Source of the DNA: Aureibacter tunicatorum
GTDB lineage: Bacteria > Bacteroidota > Bacteroidia > Cytophagales > Cyclobacteriaceae
NCBI RefSeq assembly: GCF_036492635.1
Contig: NZ_AP025305.1
Span: 4,420,000 to 4,483,999, forward strand
Length of the DNA: 64,000 nt
Direction of reading: 5' to 3'
Numbering within the stretch: position 1 is the stretch's first letter; each line of letters begins with the position of its first letter. The notes beneath the pieces were generated by a model. It ran no database searches and was not told the DNA's origin. It worked only from the letters and a program-made list of their open reading frames with translations. Below are positions 28,176 to 37,058 of this stretch, one piece after another. Made by a program: the position numbers and the translations under genes.

Positions 28176-28706
28176 ATGACTTTAGAAGATTTAAAAACTC
28201 TTATTAGAGAGGTGCAAGATTTCCCAAAAGAAGGAATCAATTTTAAGGATATCACCACAGCCATTAAAGATCCAAATGCCTTTCAATATATTGTAGATCA
28301 ACTATATCTTAAATACAAAGACAAAGGAATCACTAAAGTCGCTGGTATCGAATCAAGAGGTTTTATCGTAGGGGCTGCTTTGGCTTATAAGCTTGGAGCT
28401 GGATTTGTGCTTATCAGAAAACAAGGAAAACTACCTGCGGAAACCATCAAAAAGACCTATAGTCTAGAGTATGGTGAAGATATCATAGAAGTGCATAAAG
28501 ACGCTTTCAATGAAAATGATGTCGTCCTTCTTCACGACGATTTATTAGCCACAGGAGGCACGGCAAAAGCCGCTATAGATCTAGTCAGAGAATTCCCAGT
28601 AAAAGATTTATTAGTTAATTTCATAATCGAATTATCGTTCCTTAAAGGCAAAGAATCTATCGCTTCAGAGCAAAACATTGACGTGGATTCCTTGATTGTT
28701 TACTAA
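28176..28706 (+). CDS. apt: Adenine phosphoribosyltransferase
   Basis: 176 residues from the ATG at 28176; a TTG at 28137 would add 13 residues absent from the family. It has the N-terminal VQDFPKEGINFKDIT, the adenine-pocket AGIESRGFIVGAALAY, and the PRPP-binding VVLLHDDLLATGGTAKA. It converts adenine and PRPP to AMP in purine salvage. It follows the holin-X pair by 59 bp on the same strand, and a terminator follows. Confidence 0.96.
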   Translation: MTLEDLKTLIREVQDFPKEGINFKDITTAIKDPNAFQYIVDQLYLKYKDKGITKVAGIESRGFIVGAALAYKLGAGFVLIRKQGKLPAETIKKTYSLEYGEDIIEVHKDAFNENDVVLLHDDLLATGGTAKAAIDLVREFPVKDLLVNFIIELSFLKGKESIASEQNIDVDSLIVY

Positions 28707-28730
28707 TAGAACTTTCCTCTAAATATATGC

Positions 28731-28771
28731 TCCTGAACTTTTTAAAAATAAAGGTTCAGGATTATTTTTTT
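28731..28771 (+). terminator. Rho-independent terminator of apt
   Basis: TCCTGAACTTT (28731-28741) pairs with AAGGTTCAGGA (28751-28761) with one wobble or mismatch, followed by a T-rich run to 28771. Confidence 0.78.
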
Positions 28772-28816
28772 ATATAATAATGCATAAATTAGCATCCAAA
28801 CGATAAAAGTATTTGT

Positions 28817-29161
28817 ATGAAAATTTTGCATAATCCAAGATGCTCTAAAAGTCGCCAGACACTAGAGATATTGCAGGACACGGGAAGCATAGACAAGTTG
28901 GAAATCGTCAAATATTTGGAAACTCCTCCTACTGCAGATGAACTTAAAGAGATCTTAAACAAGCTTGGCATTCCTGCTAAAGATTTGATTCGCAAAGGCG
29001 AAGAAATCTATAAAACGCAATTTAAAGGCAAAGAATTAAGCGAAGAAGAGTGGATTGAGGCTATGATCGCTTATCCTAAATTAATCGAAAGACCTATTGT
29101 AATCAAAGGAGATCAAGCGGTCATAGGAAGGCCACCTGAAAAAGTGCATGATTTGCTTTGA
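28817..29161 (+). CDS. ArsC-family (glutaredoxin-type) reductase-like protein
   Basis: 114 residues. The active-site Cys9 sits in the NPRCSKSRQ loop, and ERPIVIKGDQAVIGRPPE gives the conserved C-terminal RP/GRP segment of the ArsC/Spx/YffB thioredoxin-fold family. Length and motif fit the glutaredoxin-coupled arsenate reductase (ArsC of plasmid R773), but no ars operon genes (arsR, arsB, acr3) are nearby, so arsenate reduction is not assured. It converges with the next gene, 8 bp apart. Confidence 0.88.
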   Translation: MKILHNPRCSKSRQTLEILQDTGSIDKLEIVKYLETPPTADELKEILNKLGIPAKDLIRKGEEIYKTQFKGKELSEEEWIEAMIAYPKLIERPIVIKGDQAVIGRPPEKVHDLL

Positions 29162-29169
29162 TGCAAATT

Positions 29170-29826
29170 TTAATAAGGGTGAAGAAAGCTAATATCAGCG
29201 AGATCAGATCTTTCGGTCATTAAGCGTTCTCCAATCCAGAAAGTACTGTTTTCTTCTGATTGGAATTCTATGCTTATTTGACCTTCATGGACAGCTTGAA
29301 GCTTGGACTCTTCCGACTCAGTAAGAGGCACTAGATTGTCAGTGCATTTAATTGGCGAGAAAATCTCAAACTCTTCGCCTTTTAACACCCACTTGCTAAA
29401 CGTGCTTCTTTTAGTCAGCACATACCTTTGCTCTGAACTATAAATTACCAAATCAAGAGATTCGTAATAGGGATTGTTGTTCATCATATTGGAATTGAAA
29501 CCTGATATGATGTTCACCGCTTTATGATTGGCTGAGACTAAATATTCAAAGCCGGCATTCAAGATATCTTCCGATCGTTTTTCAACATATTGGAGCAACA
29601 TAAAAGCTCCTACTCCTGTCTTGACATCATAATAATTATTCTCGCTAACTAAAACAACGTCAATCTTAATGCCCCAACTAGCTACCTCATCCACTATAGA
29701 TTCGTCCACTATTACAGTAGGACTCCAAGAAAGCAAATCGCTCAATATATCCCAGTCCACTTCGTTAGTGTCTAGGATGAAAAGCGCCGGCTCTTGATTA
29801 TCTCTTATGATGTGATGGCTTGACAT
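29170..29826 (-). CDS. Thiamine-pyrophosphokinase-like protein
   Basis: 218 residues. The N-terminus (MSSHHIIRDNQEPALFILDT) and the strand/helix order with LLSWSPTVIVDES resemble the TPK-like proteins of Bacteroidota. At the position where true TPK has a GDFDS-type acidic motif this protein reads VSENNYYD, so catalysis is doubtful. The C-terminal half (LTKRSTFSKWVLKGEEFEIF...) has a beta-sandwich look consistent with the TPK B1-binding domain. No thiamine genes are adjacent. The identification is tentative. Confidence 0.5.
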   Translation of the reverse strand: MSSHHIIRDNQEPALFILDTNEVDWDILSDLLSWSPTVIVDESIVDEVASWGIKIDVVLVSENNYYDVKTGVGAFMLLQYVEKRSEDILNAGFEYLVSANHKAVNIISGFNSNMMNNNPYYESLDLVIYSSEQRYVLTKRSTFSKWVLKGEEFEIFSPIKCTDNLVPLTESEESKLQAVHEGQISIEFQSEENSTFWIGERLMTERSDLADISFLHPY

Positions 29827-29943
29827 ACGACTTTAAATTAGATTTATTAATTATAAAAATAGAAATAAATAATAATAAATACAATATTTTAAATAAATAC
29901 TATTAAAAATAGTATTTAATATCTGAAAATAAAGTAATTACAC

Positions 29944-30258
29944 ATGATTGTATATAATGTCACATTCAGCGTAGAAAAATCCATAGATGCTGAGTGGAAG
30001 AAATGGATGAAAGAAAATTATTTGGAGAAAGCCTTAAATTCCGGCTACATCAATAGCCACAAATTTCTCGTACTTGTCAATGACCAAGAAAATACAGATG
30101 GAAAAACATATGCTGTCCAACTATATGCCGAGAGTTTTGAAAACTTGGAAAAATATGTGACTGATCACATGGGCTCTGTATTCGATGGCCTTAAGCTTGC
30201 CTTTCAAGACAGACAAGTTTCGTTTGCCACAATACTTGAGGAAGTTGAGATGATATAA
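29944..30258 (+). CDS. DUF4286 family protein
   Basis: 104 residues with the DUF4286 pattern MIVYNVTFSVEKSIDAEWKKWM at the start and YAVQLYAES in the middle, a compact alpha/beta fold related to the dimeric alpha-beta barrel style. Function unknown; the protein is cytoplasmic. It is divergent from the TPK-like gene across a 117-bp A+T-rich spacer and converges with the GNAT gene at a terminator. Confidence 0.8.
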   Translation: MIVYNVTFSVEKSIDAEWKKWMKENYLEKALNSGYINSHKFLVLVNDQENTDGKTYAVQLYAESFENLEKYVTDHMGSVFDGLKLAFQDRQVSFATILEEVEMI

Positions 30259-30260
30259 AT

Positions 30261-30284
30261 AAAAAAGGAGCTATAAAGCTCCTT
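30261..30284. terminator. Terminator at the GNAT / DUF4286 convergence
   Basis: AAGGAGCT (30265-30272) pairs with AGCTCCTT (30277-30284). The A run 30261-30266 gives U6 on the minus strand, so it mainly serves the GNAT gene, whose stop codon lies inside the stem; the plus side (CTTTC) is weaker. Confidence 0.75.
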
Positions 30285-30774
30285 CTTTCAATACCTTGTC
30301 GAAATCCTCTTTGTATATAGTACAATTAATCCAAGTTTCATCTAGTTTGGCATTCATGCGCTCTTTATAAAATTGTATTGCAGGAGTATTCCAATCCAAT
30401 ACTTGCCATGTCACCAATGCCACTTCCTCTTTTTTGGCTTTGGCAATAACCTCATGCAACAGTTTGCTACCGATACCTTGTCTTCGAAATGATTCCGTCA
30501 CCACCAAATCCTCAAGGTATATGCTCCTTCCCTTCCAAGTAGAATACCTATAGTAATACAAAGCCAAGCCTATCACCGCACTGTCTTTTTTAGCTACAAA
30601 AAAACCAAAAACCGGATTATCGCCAAAAGCGTCTTCATGCATCTGATTTACATTTGTTTTTACTTCATGCAAAGCATTTTCATATTCCGCTAATTCCTTG
30701 ATAAGCGTCAATACTTGCTCCAAATCTTCCGGTCTTCCTTGTAAAACTTGTATACCTTTATCAACAATCTCCAT
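30271..30774 (-). CDS. GNAT-family N-acetyltransferase
   Basis: 167 residues. The acetyl-CoA loop is RRQGIGSKLL (motif A) after IYLEDLVVTESF, with WQVLDWNTPAIQFYKERMNA as the C-terminal motif B. It resembles the spermidine/spermine or diamine acetyltransferase-like group (PF00583 with the ALAEYE-like N-terminus IKELAEYENA), but the substrate is not determined. It appears monocistronic; its stop lies in the terminator shared with DUF4286. Confidence 0.9.
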   Translation of the reverse strand: MEIVDKGIQVLQGRPEDLEQVLTLIKELAEYENALHEVKTNVNQMHEDAFGDNPVFGFFVAKKDSAVIGLALYYYRYSTWKGRSIYLEDLVVTESFRRQGIGSKLLHEVIAKAKKEEVALVTWQVLDWNTPAIQFYKERMNAKLDETWINCTIYKEDFDKVLKEGAL

Positions 30775-30822
30775 AACTCATTTCGATAAATCCATCAAAT
30801 TATCAAACACTTATAAAAAGCA

Positions 30823-30852
30823 AAAGCACAATGCAAAATTGCATTGTGCTTT
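30823..30852 (-). terminator. Probable terminator of the prolyl oligopeptidase gene
   Basis: A 13-bp perfect stem AAAGCACAATGCA (30823-30835) pairs with 30840-30852 around a 4-nt loop. Read on the minus strand it is followed by UUUUGCUUUUU, an interrupted but U-rich tract. It is 139 bp past the peptidase stop. Confidence 0.7.
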
Positions 30853-30990
30853 GAATTATTATATAAGGTTAAATAATAATCTTCATTACTGAATGAAAGC
30901 GCTAATTCAGCCAAAAGCACCTTCGTGAATATCAAATTTAACTAAAAATTTAAAATAAACAAGTTTTGACAAACCATTAATGCCTTAAGA

Positions 30991-33126
30991 TCACTTTTGA
31001 AGCTTAGGCTCAAACATCATATTATACCAAGCAAATGAATACACATCCGCTTTTTCTTCTATGATTTTGGAAGTAGGTTTGCCAGCCCCATGCCCAGCTT
31101 TAGTTTCAATTCTAATCAAAACTGGATTGCTTCCCTGATTCTTTTCTTGCAATGTCGCCGCGAATTTGAACGAATGAGCCGGAACAACTCTATCATCATG
31201 ATCGGCAGTTATAACCATAGTCGCAGGATAGCTAGTATTCTTAATATTATGCAAAGGCGAATATTTGAACAAATTCTGGAAATGCTCCTCTTCATCGCTA
31301 GACCCATATTCTACAGCCCAAGCCCATCCAATGGTAAACTTATGATATCTCAACATATCCAAAACGCCCACGGCAGGAAACGCCACCTTGAACAATTCAG
31401 GCCTTTGAGTCATGCAAGCTCCCACAAGCAAGCCTCCATTCGATCCTCCGGCAATAGCCAGTCTTTCAGAGCTTGTATATTTTTGGTCAATCAAATACTC
31501 GCCTGCGGCGATGAAATCGTCAAAAACATTTTGCTTGTTATGTTTCATTCCCGCCTCATGCCAAGCTTGACCATATTCTCCTCCTCCTCGTATATTTGGC
31601 TGAGCGTATATTCCTCCATTTTCAAGCCACACGATAGTCGCCGCGCTAAATCTTGGCAACAAGCTAATATCAAACCCACCATATGCATATAAGTATGTCG
31701 GATTTGTCCCATCAAGTTTCAAGCCTTTCTTATGCACTATAAACATTGGAACTTTTGTTCCGTCTTTGCTCTCATAAAACACCTGCTTGGTTTCGTATTT
31801 AGAAGCATCAAAATCAACTTCAGACGCTCTGAATAAGCTAGATGTATTTTCCTTGATATCGTATTTATAAATATTGGAAGGGAAAGTAAAAGAAGTGAAT
31901 TTATAAAACACCTCATTGTCATCTTTTTTCCCATAAAAACCACTAGCTGTACCAAGATCCGGCAATTGCACATCAGCTACTTTTGTTCCATCATAATCAA
32001 ACTGTTGAACTTTAGACTTTGCATCGCTAATATACTTGACTATTAACTTTCCTCCCGCCATGGTCACTGAAGATAGCAACTCATCAGTATTAGGAATAAC
32101 TTCTACCCAATTTGACTCTTCAGGTTTTTTCAGGTTTACTCTTACCAACTTATTGTTAGGAGCGTCCAAATTGGTAATCATCAATATCTCTTCTTCATTA
32201 AGATTGCCAACCACATTATGATCATTCTTAAAATTGTCAACCACAGATACAAACTCTCCAGTCATGCGAGGCTTGATAAAAAGCGCATTGCCGCTTGTCC
32301 CTTCGCTTGCTGTTACTATCAAGAACTCCTCATCTTCAGTTGTCGAAGCATAAAAATTTCTCAATGGATGATCAGCGTCTTCATATATTAGCTCATCCTT
32401 GTCTTGAGGATCGCCTATTTTATGATAATACACTTTATGAAATTCGTTTTTAGAAGAATAAGCGCTTCCTTCCGGCTTGTCATATCTGCTGTAATAGAAT
32501 CCTTCTCCTTGCCAAGCAATCCCTGTGAACTTCGCCCAATTGATGCTATCCGGCAACAATTGCTTGCTTTCCGCATCCATTATGTAAATATCATTCCAAT
32601 CTGATCCAGATTTTGCAACTGCGTAAGCCGCTAATTTGCCATCCTTGGAAAAAGAGATATTCATTAACGCAATCGTTCCATCAGAAGACAATTTATTAGG
32701 ATCTAAAAACACTGACGGCTCGCCTTCCAGTGAAGACTGTTGATATAAAACACTTTGATTTTGCAGTCCGTCATTTTTAAAATAATAATACTTGTCCCCT
32801 CCTTTAAAAGGACTAGAAAACTTAGGATAATTCCATATTTCAGTTAATCTCTTCTTGACTTGGTCTCTAAAAGGAATTTTCGACAAATATCCTTCAGTCA
32901 CCTTATTTTCCTCTTTTACCCATGCTTCGGTTTCTGTGGAACGATCGTCCTCTAACCATCGATAGGGATCTTTAACTTCAACTCCATGATACACATCCAC
33001 GGAATCAACTTTGCTAGTTACAGGGTACTTCACTTCGATAGGGGGAAATTTATCATTTGTGTTTTGCTTGTTTTCACAGCTTAAGAATAAAGCCGGCAGA
33101 CAGAATAGTAAAAAATATTTTTTCAT
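30991..33126 (-). CDS. Prolyl oligopeptidase (S9A) lipoprotein
   Basis: The ATG at 33126 is chosen because it begins a lipoprotein signal (MKKYFLLFCLPALFLSC, Cys17); the longer frame from 33186 adds 20 residues with no function. The 711-residue product has an N-terminal seven-bladed propeller region (about 75-430) and a C-terminal alpha/beta-hydrolase. The nucleophile lies in GGSNGG (about residue 560), with the Asp in TADHDDRVVP and the His in KAGHGAGKP. It cleaves short peptides after proline. The lipoprotein anchor places it on the periplasmic or outer-membrane face. Flanked by terminators. Confidence 0.93.
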   Translation of the reverse strand: MKKYFLLFCLPALFLSCENKQNTNDKFPPIEVKYPVTSKVDSVDVYHGVEVKDPYRWLEDDRSTETEAWVKEENKVTEGYLSKIPFRDQVKKRLTEIWNYPKFSSPFKGGDKYYYFKNDGLQNQSVLYQQSSLEGEPSVFLDPNKLSSDGTIALMNISFSKDGKLAAYAVAKSGSDWNDIYIMDAESKQLLPDSINWAKFTGIAWQGEGFYYSRYDKPEGSAYSSKNEFHKVYYHKIGDPQDKDELIYEDADHPLRNFYASTTEDEEFLIVTASEGTSGNALFIKPRMTGEFVSVVDNFKNDHNVVGNLNEEEILMITNLDAPNNKLVRVNLKKPEESNWVEVIPNTDELLSSVTMAGGKLIVKYISDAKSKVQQFDYDGTKVADVQLPDLGTASGFYGKKDDNEVFYKFTSFTFPSNIYKYDIKENTSSLFRASEVDFDASKYETKQVFYESKDGTKVPMFIVHKKGLKLDGTNPTYLYAYGGFDISLLPRFSAATIVWLENGGIYAQPNIRGGGEYGQAWHEAGMKHNKQNVFDDFIAAGEYLIDQKYTSSERLAIAGGSNGGLLVGACMTQRPELFKVAFPAVGVLDMLRYHKFTIGWAWAVEYGSSDEEEHFQNLFKYSPLHNIKNTSYPATMVITADHDDRVVPAHSFKFAATLQEKNQGSNPVLIRIETKAGHGAGKPTSKIIEEKADVYSFAWYNMMFEPKLQK

Positions 33127-33225
33127 ATAAAAGCTTATTATACAATCGTTTGATAACAATATTACGAGTTCAGAAGAAAAAATCAATCCAAGAATGATAA
33201 TCGGAAAGTTGAAATGATTAAAGGC

Positions 33226-33250
33226 AAAAAAACCGGCCTAGGCCGGTTTT
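33226..33250 (-). terminator. Rho-independent terminator of serS
   Basis: A perfect palindromic stem AAAACCGGCCTAGGCCGGTTTT (33229-33250, 11-bp arms without a formal loop, so the inner pairs must open) is followed on the minus strand by U7 from the A run 33226-33232. It lies 14 bp past the serS stop. Confidence 0.82.
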
Positions 33251-33263
33251 AAATTATTTTCTA

Positions 33264-34538
33264 TTACTTAGTGATATACTCAAAGCCAGTATATGGCACT
33301 AAGACTTCAGGAATCTTTATGCCTTCAGCCGTTTGATTATTTTCAATAATCGCCGCCATAATTCTCGGCAAAGCCAAGCCACTGCCATTCAATGAATGAA
33401 GCAATACTGTCTTTTTATCCTTCTTGTATCTACATTTCAATCGATTCGTTTGGTAATTCAAGACATTGCTTACAGAGCTACACTCCAACCATTTTTTCTG
33501 TCCTGCGGAGAATACCTCATAATCATATGTGATATGCGCAGTGAAACCTAAATCTCCGCCACAAAGCCTCAAAATTCTAAAAGGCAATTCAAGTTTTTTC
33601 AATAAACCTACCACATGATTGCACATGTTCTCATGAGCTTTTTCAGATTCTTCAGGCTTGATGATTTCGATCAGCTCCACCTTGTCAAACTGATGCAGTC
33701 TATTCAAGCCTCTCACATCAGCTCCCCAAGATCCAGCTTCTTTTCTAAAGCATGGCGTATAGCCCGCATGCTTAACCGGCAATTTTTCCTCAGGAATGAT
33801 AACGTCTCTATACAAGTTCATGATCGGAACTTCGGCAGTAGGAATCATGTACAAATCTTGGTCTGTGATTTTATACATTTGTCCTTCCTTGTCAGGAAGC
33901 TGTCCAGTCCCCAATCCTGAAGCTTCATTGACCATTACAGGAGGAGCAACCTCACTATAACCAGACTTCACCGCTTCATCCAAAAAGAAGTTTATCAACG
34001 CTCTTTGCAATCTAGCTCCTTGACCTTTATAAACAGGAAAACCTGCTCCGGTAATCTTATTTCCAAGCTCGAAATCTATGATATCATATTCTTTTATCAA
34101 ATCCCAATGAGCTTTAGATCCTTCTGGCAATTGAGGTATATCGCCGTGCTCGCTTATCAATTCATTATCTTCATCGCTATTTCCTTCTTTTACAAGCGCG
34201 CTTGGATAGTTTGGAATAGTATAAAGAAGGTCTCTCAACTCATTCTCCACTTGGCTCAACTCCTCATTCAAAGCCTTGCATTCATTCTTCAAGTCTGCGG
34301 TCTTTGATTTAGCTTCCTCAGCTTCCTCTTTTTTTCCTTGCTGCATCAATTGGCCAATTTGCTTAGCCACGGACTTTGACTCTCCCAAAGCCTTGTCAAG
34401 GCGAGTTTTAGCGTTTTTGCGTTGCTCATCAAGCTTCAACAATTTTTCAATAGCCTCTTCGGCATTGTCAAATCTCTTGACCTTCAAACCATCGATAATT
34501 TCCTGCTTGCGTTCTTGAATATCAGCGATCAGTAGCAT
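33264..34538 (-). CDS. serS: Seryl-tRNA synthetase
   Basis: 424 residues, full length. The N-terminal antiparallel coiled-coil arm (about 25-105, rich in Lys/Glu/Gln) contacts tRNA-Ser. Class II motifs follow: motif 2 TPCFRKEAGSWGADVRGLNRLHQFDKVE and motif 3 LNGSGLALPRIMAAIIE, separated by FTAHITYDYEVFSAGQKKWLECSSVSN. It charges tRNA-Ser (and tRNA-Sec where present). Monocistronic, divergent from rho. A U-rich terminator follows. Confidence 0.97.
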   Translation of the reverse strand: MLLIADIQERKQEIIDGLKVKRFDNAEEAIEKLLKLDEQRKNAKTRLDKALGESKSVAKQIGQLMQQGKKEEAEEAKSKTADLKNECKALNEELSQVENELRDLLYTIPNYPSALVKEGNSDEDNELISEHGDIPQLPEGSKAHWDLIKEYDIIDFELGNKITGAGFPVYKGQGARLQRALINFFLDEAVKSGYSEVAPPVMVNEASGLGTGQLPDKEGQMYKITDQDLYMIPTAEVPIMNLYRDVIIPEEKLPVKHAGYTPCFRKEAGSWGADVRGLNRLHQFDKVELIEIIKPEESEKAHENMCNHVVGLLKKLELPFRILRLCGGDLGFTAHITYDYEVFSAGQKKWLECSSVSNVLNYQTNRLKCRYKKDKKTVLLHSLNGSGLALPRIMAAIIENNQTAEGIKIPEVLVPYTGFEYITK

Positions 34539-34921
34539 GTTCTTATTACTTTATATATGCTAAAAATTATTTTTCAGTAGAAATATTTACATCTTTAAAG
34601 ATGATTCAGCAAGTAACCATTATTTATCATATCTTCCAAATCAAAACATCTGTCATAAGGGATTATGGCCACATAATATAATCGAAATGGAAACCGCAAT
34701 AGCCTGAACAGTCAAAACTTGCAAGTGTCAATTTTTAAATCAAAGATTTGGAAAAATCTAAAACAAAAAGTATAATTGCTGAACAGAATATCGTTAGAAT
34801 AGTTATCCATCAAGAGATAATCATTTTTATCATTTCGTTTTTTAAGAATTATTCACCAATTACTAGTCAAGTAACAATCCTATCCGGCTGACGCAACGCT
34901 CGGCCTACAAATCATATCTTT
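34539..34921. other. Divergent intergenic region between serS and rho
   Basis: A 383-bp gene-free region that must contain the promoters of both genes. It is A+T-rich. Visible items are a perfect 14-bp palindrome CATCTTTAAAGATG (34590-34603), possibly an operator, and a C-rich, structure-poor stretch before the rho start (about 34865-34915) that could be a rut-like site, consistent with the autoregulation known for rho in other bacteria. No RNA gene or ORF is recognised. TATCTTTA near 34915 is one base off the -7 consensus and too close to the ATG to rely on. Confidence 0.5.
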
Positions 34922-36778
34922 ATGTACAATATCGAGGAACTAAATGTCAAACTCGTTTCTGAATTGAAAGAAATTGCGGAGGAGCTTGGGGTTAAAAATT
35001 ATAAAAGATTACCCAAAAAAGAGCTTATTTACAAAATATTAGACCAACAAGCTATCACTCCTGAATCTGCCTTGCCAAGCAAAGAGACTAAAGCCAAGCC
35101 AGCACCAGCAAAGAAAGCATCAGAAAAGCCCGCCAAAAACGCCAAAGCCAACACTCCGGCGAAAGAAACGAAAGACAACAACGATAATACCGAGAAAAAA
35201 GCCGAAGCTATCCCTACAAGAAAAAGAGTTATTCCAAAAAGGGAAAACGTAGCTAAAAACGAAGGCGCTTCTTCAGCAAAGCCAAGGCCACAGAAGGAAA
35301 ACATCGAAGCTAAAGCTGAAAAAGTAGAAAAAACTGAAAAAATTGAAAAAGGCGAAAGGCCTGAAAGACCTGAAAGAGCGGAGAGAACTCGCAGCAAAGC
35401 AAAAAACACAGAGCATTTGCTTGACATGTTCAAAGATGAAGTAGAAAACGGTCCAAAAGAAAAGGCTTCCAAGCCTGCTCCAACTCGCAAAAAAAATGAA
35501 GCTGCAGAAAATGCTTCAGATAGCAACGCAAGCCAAGAAACTCCTCAAGAATCCGCTCCAGCGCCCAACACAAATTATAAAAAGCAAGATCATTACGACA
35601 AGCCTGATAGAAGAGAAAGAGTTCATGGCAAGAAGTCGAATGTTTTCGCTACTATGAAAGAATTCGACGGGCTAATTTCCAATGAAGGTGCTTTGGAAAT
35701 CATGCAGGATGGATATGGATTCTTAAGATCTTCAGACTATAATTACCTTGCGAGTCCTGATGATATATACGTTAGCCCATCACAAATCAAACTATTTGGC
35801 CTAAAAACAGGAGATGTTGTACAAGGGTCTATAAGACCGCCTAAAGAAGGAGAAAAATATTTCGCGCTTCTTAAAGTGGAAAAAGTCAACGGAAAAACAA
35901 CCGAAGAGATTCGAGATAGAATTCCTTTCGAGTTTTTGACTCCTTTGTTTCCAAATGAAAAACTTAACCTTTCCGACAAGCCAAGCAATTATTCAACAAG
36001 AATACTCGACTTGTTCGCTCCGATCGGTAAAGGACAAAGAGGTATGATCGTGGCACAGCCAAAAACTGGTAAAACGGTCCTTCTTAAAGAAATCGCCAAC
36101 GCAATTGCTAAAAACCACCCGGAAGTTTATCTAATGATCTTGTTGATCGATGAGCGTCCTGAGGAGGTTACAGATATGGCAAGAAGCGTTAATGCCGAGG
36201 TTGTTTCCTCAACATTTGACGAGCAAGCAGACAGGCATGTGAAAGTATCCAGCATGGTGCTTGAGAAAGCCAAAAGAATGGTTGAGTGCGGACATGATGT
36301 TGTAATTCTTCTTGATTCGATCACAAGACTAGCGAGAGCTTACAATACTGTTGAGCCTTCGTCTGGAAAGATATTATCAGGTGGTGTTGACGCAAACGCG
36401 CTTCATAAGCCAAAAAGATTCTTCGGAGCTGCTAGAAATGTTGAAGAAGGCGGATCTCTTACGATCATCGCTACAGCATTGATCGAGACTGGCTCTAAAA
36501 TGGATGAAGTAATCTTTGAAGAATTCAAAGGTACTGGTAACATGGAACTTCAACTTGATAGAAAACTATCGAACAAGCGTGTTTATCCGGCTATCGACGT
36601 TCCTACGTCAGGCACTCGTCGAGAGGATCTGCTTATGGACAGAGAGACGCTTCAGAGAGTATGGATCTTGAGAAAATTCATGTCGGATATGAACTCCCAA
36701 GAAGCAATGGAGTTCCTATTAACAAAAATGAAAGGAACAAAAGACAACGACGAGTTCCTTATGTCTATGAATGGATAG
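34922..36778 (+). CDS. rho: Transcription termination factor Rho with long disordered insertion
   Basis: 618 residues, about 200 more than enterobacterial Rho. The N-terminal Rho_N helix bundle (about 1-45) is followed by a Lys/Glu/Pro/Ala-rich, low-complexity segment (about 48-240) with runs such as [20 protein letters not shown]. The RNA-binding cold-shock domain (about 245-325, [13 protein letters not shown]) and the RecA-like ATPase follow, with P-loop QPKTGKTV (379-386), [10 protein letters not shown] and [13 protein letters not shown]. Rho stops transcription at rut sites. Bacteroidota Rho proteins carry such insertions; that of Bacteroides thetaiotaomicron has been reported to phase-separate. 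Function here is not tested. A strong terminator follows. Confidence 0.97.
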   Translation: MYNIEELNVKLVSELKEIAEELGVKNYKRLPKKELIYKILDQQAITPESALPSKETKAKPAPAKKASEKPAKNAKANTPAKETKDNNDNTEKKAEAIPTRKRVIPKRENVAKNEGASSAKPRPQKENIEAKAEKVEKTEKIEKGERPERPERAERTRSKAKNTEHLLDMFKDEVENGPKEKASKPAPTRKKNEAAENASDSNASQETPQESAPAPNTNYKKQDHYDKPDRRERVHGKKSNVFATMKEFDGLISNEGALEIMQDGYGFLRSSDYNYLASPDDIYVSPSQIKLFGLKTGDVVQGSIRPPKEGEKYFALLKVEKVNGKTTEEIRDRIPFEFLTPLFPNEKLNLSDKPSNYSTRILDLFAPIGKGQRGMIVAQPKTGKTVLLKEIANAIAKNHPEVYLMILLIDERPEEVTDMARSVNAEVVSSTFDEQADRHVKVSSMVLEKAKRMVECGHDVVILLDSITRLARAYNTVEPSSGKILSGGVDANALHKPKRFFGAARNVEEGGSLTIIATALIETGSKMDEVIFEEFKGTGNMELQLDRKLSNKRVYPAIDVPTSGTRREDLLMDRETLQRVWILRKFMSDMNSQEAMEFLLTKMKGTKDNDEFLMSMNG

Positions 36779-36800
36779 AATCCAAAATAAAAATATATTC

Positions 36801-36832
36801 AAAACCGCCTCTTTCAAGATGGCGGTTTTTTT
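36801..36832 (+). terminator. Rho-independent terminator of rho
   Basis: A 9-bp stem AAAACCGCC (36801-36809) pairs with GGCGGTTTT (36821-36829), followed by further T to 36832. A GC-rich arm with a T run: a strong intrinsic terminator 22 bp past the rho stop. Confidence 0.88.
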
Positions 36833-36961
36833 ATGCTTAAAATTTAAGTCCGATTTTCTTAATAATAACTCACCCCAACCTTATATTCTCTTGACAATTT
36901 GAACATAAATAGCTTTCTTTAAAAGAATAGACATTCTAAAATTTCTTAGATACACTCCAAT

Positions 36962-36991
36962 GCTTAAATGCTTCATTTTAAGCATTTAAGC
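36962..36991. repeat. 12-bp inverted repeat upstream of gldB
   Basis: GCTTAAATGCTT (36962-36973) and AAGCATTTAAGC (36980-36991) are perfect complements around the loop CATTTT. There is no poly-T after either side, so it does not look like an intrinsic terminator. It ends 67 bp before gldB and may be an operator or a structured leader element of that gene. Confidence 0.6.
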
Positions 36992-37058
36992 TAATGTCTT
37001 CCATAGTTTAACAAAGATAAGGTTCATAATAACCAGCAAATAACGACACGAATTCAAT

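Noticed and set aside
28817-29161. ArsC-like gene as part of an arsenic resistance island
   Set aside because: No arsR, arsB, acr3 or arsM nearby, and no sign of transfer in composition.
35029-35526. 165-codon minus-strand ORF opposite the rho insertion
   Set aside because: It is the antisense of the Lys/Glu-rich low-complexity segment, giving a Ser/Leu/Phe-rich nonsense protein; rho is certain here.
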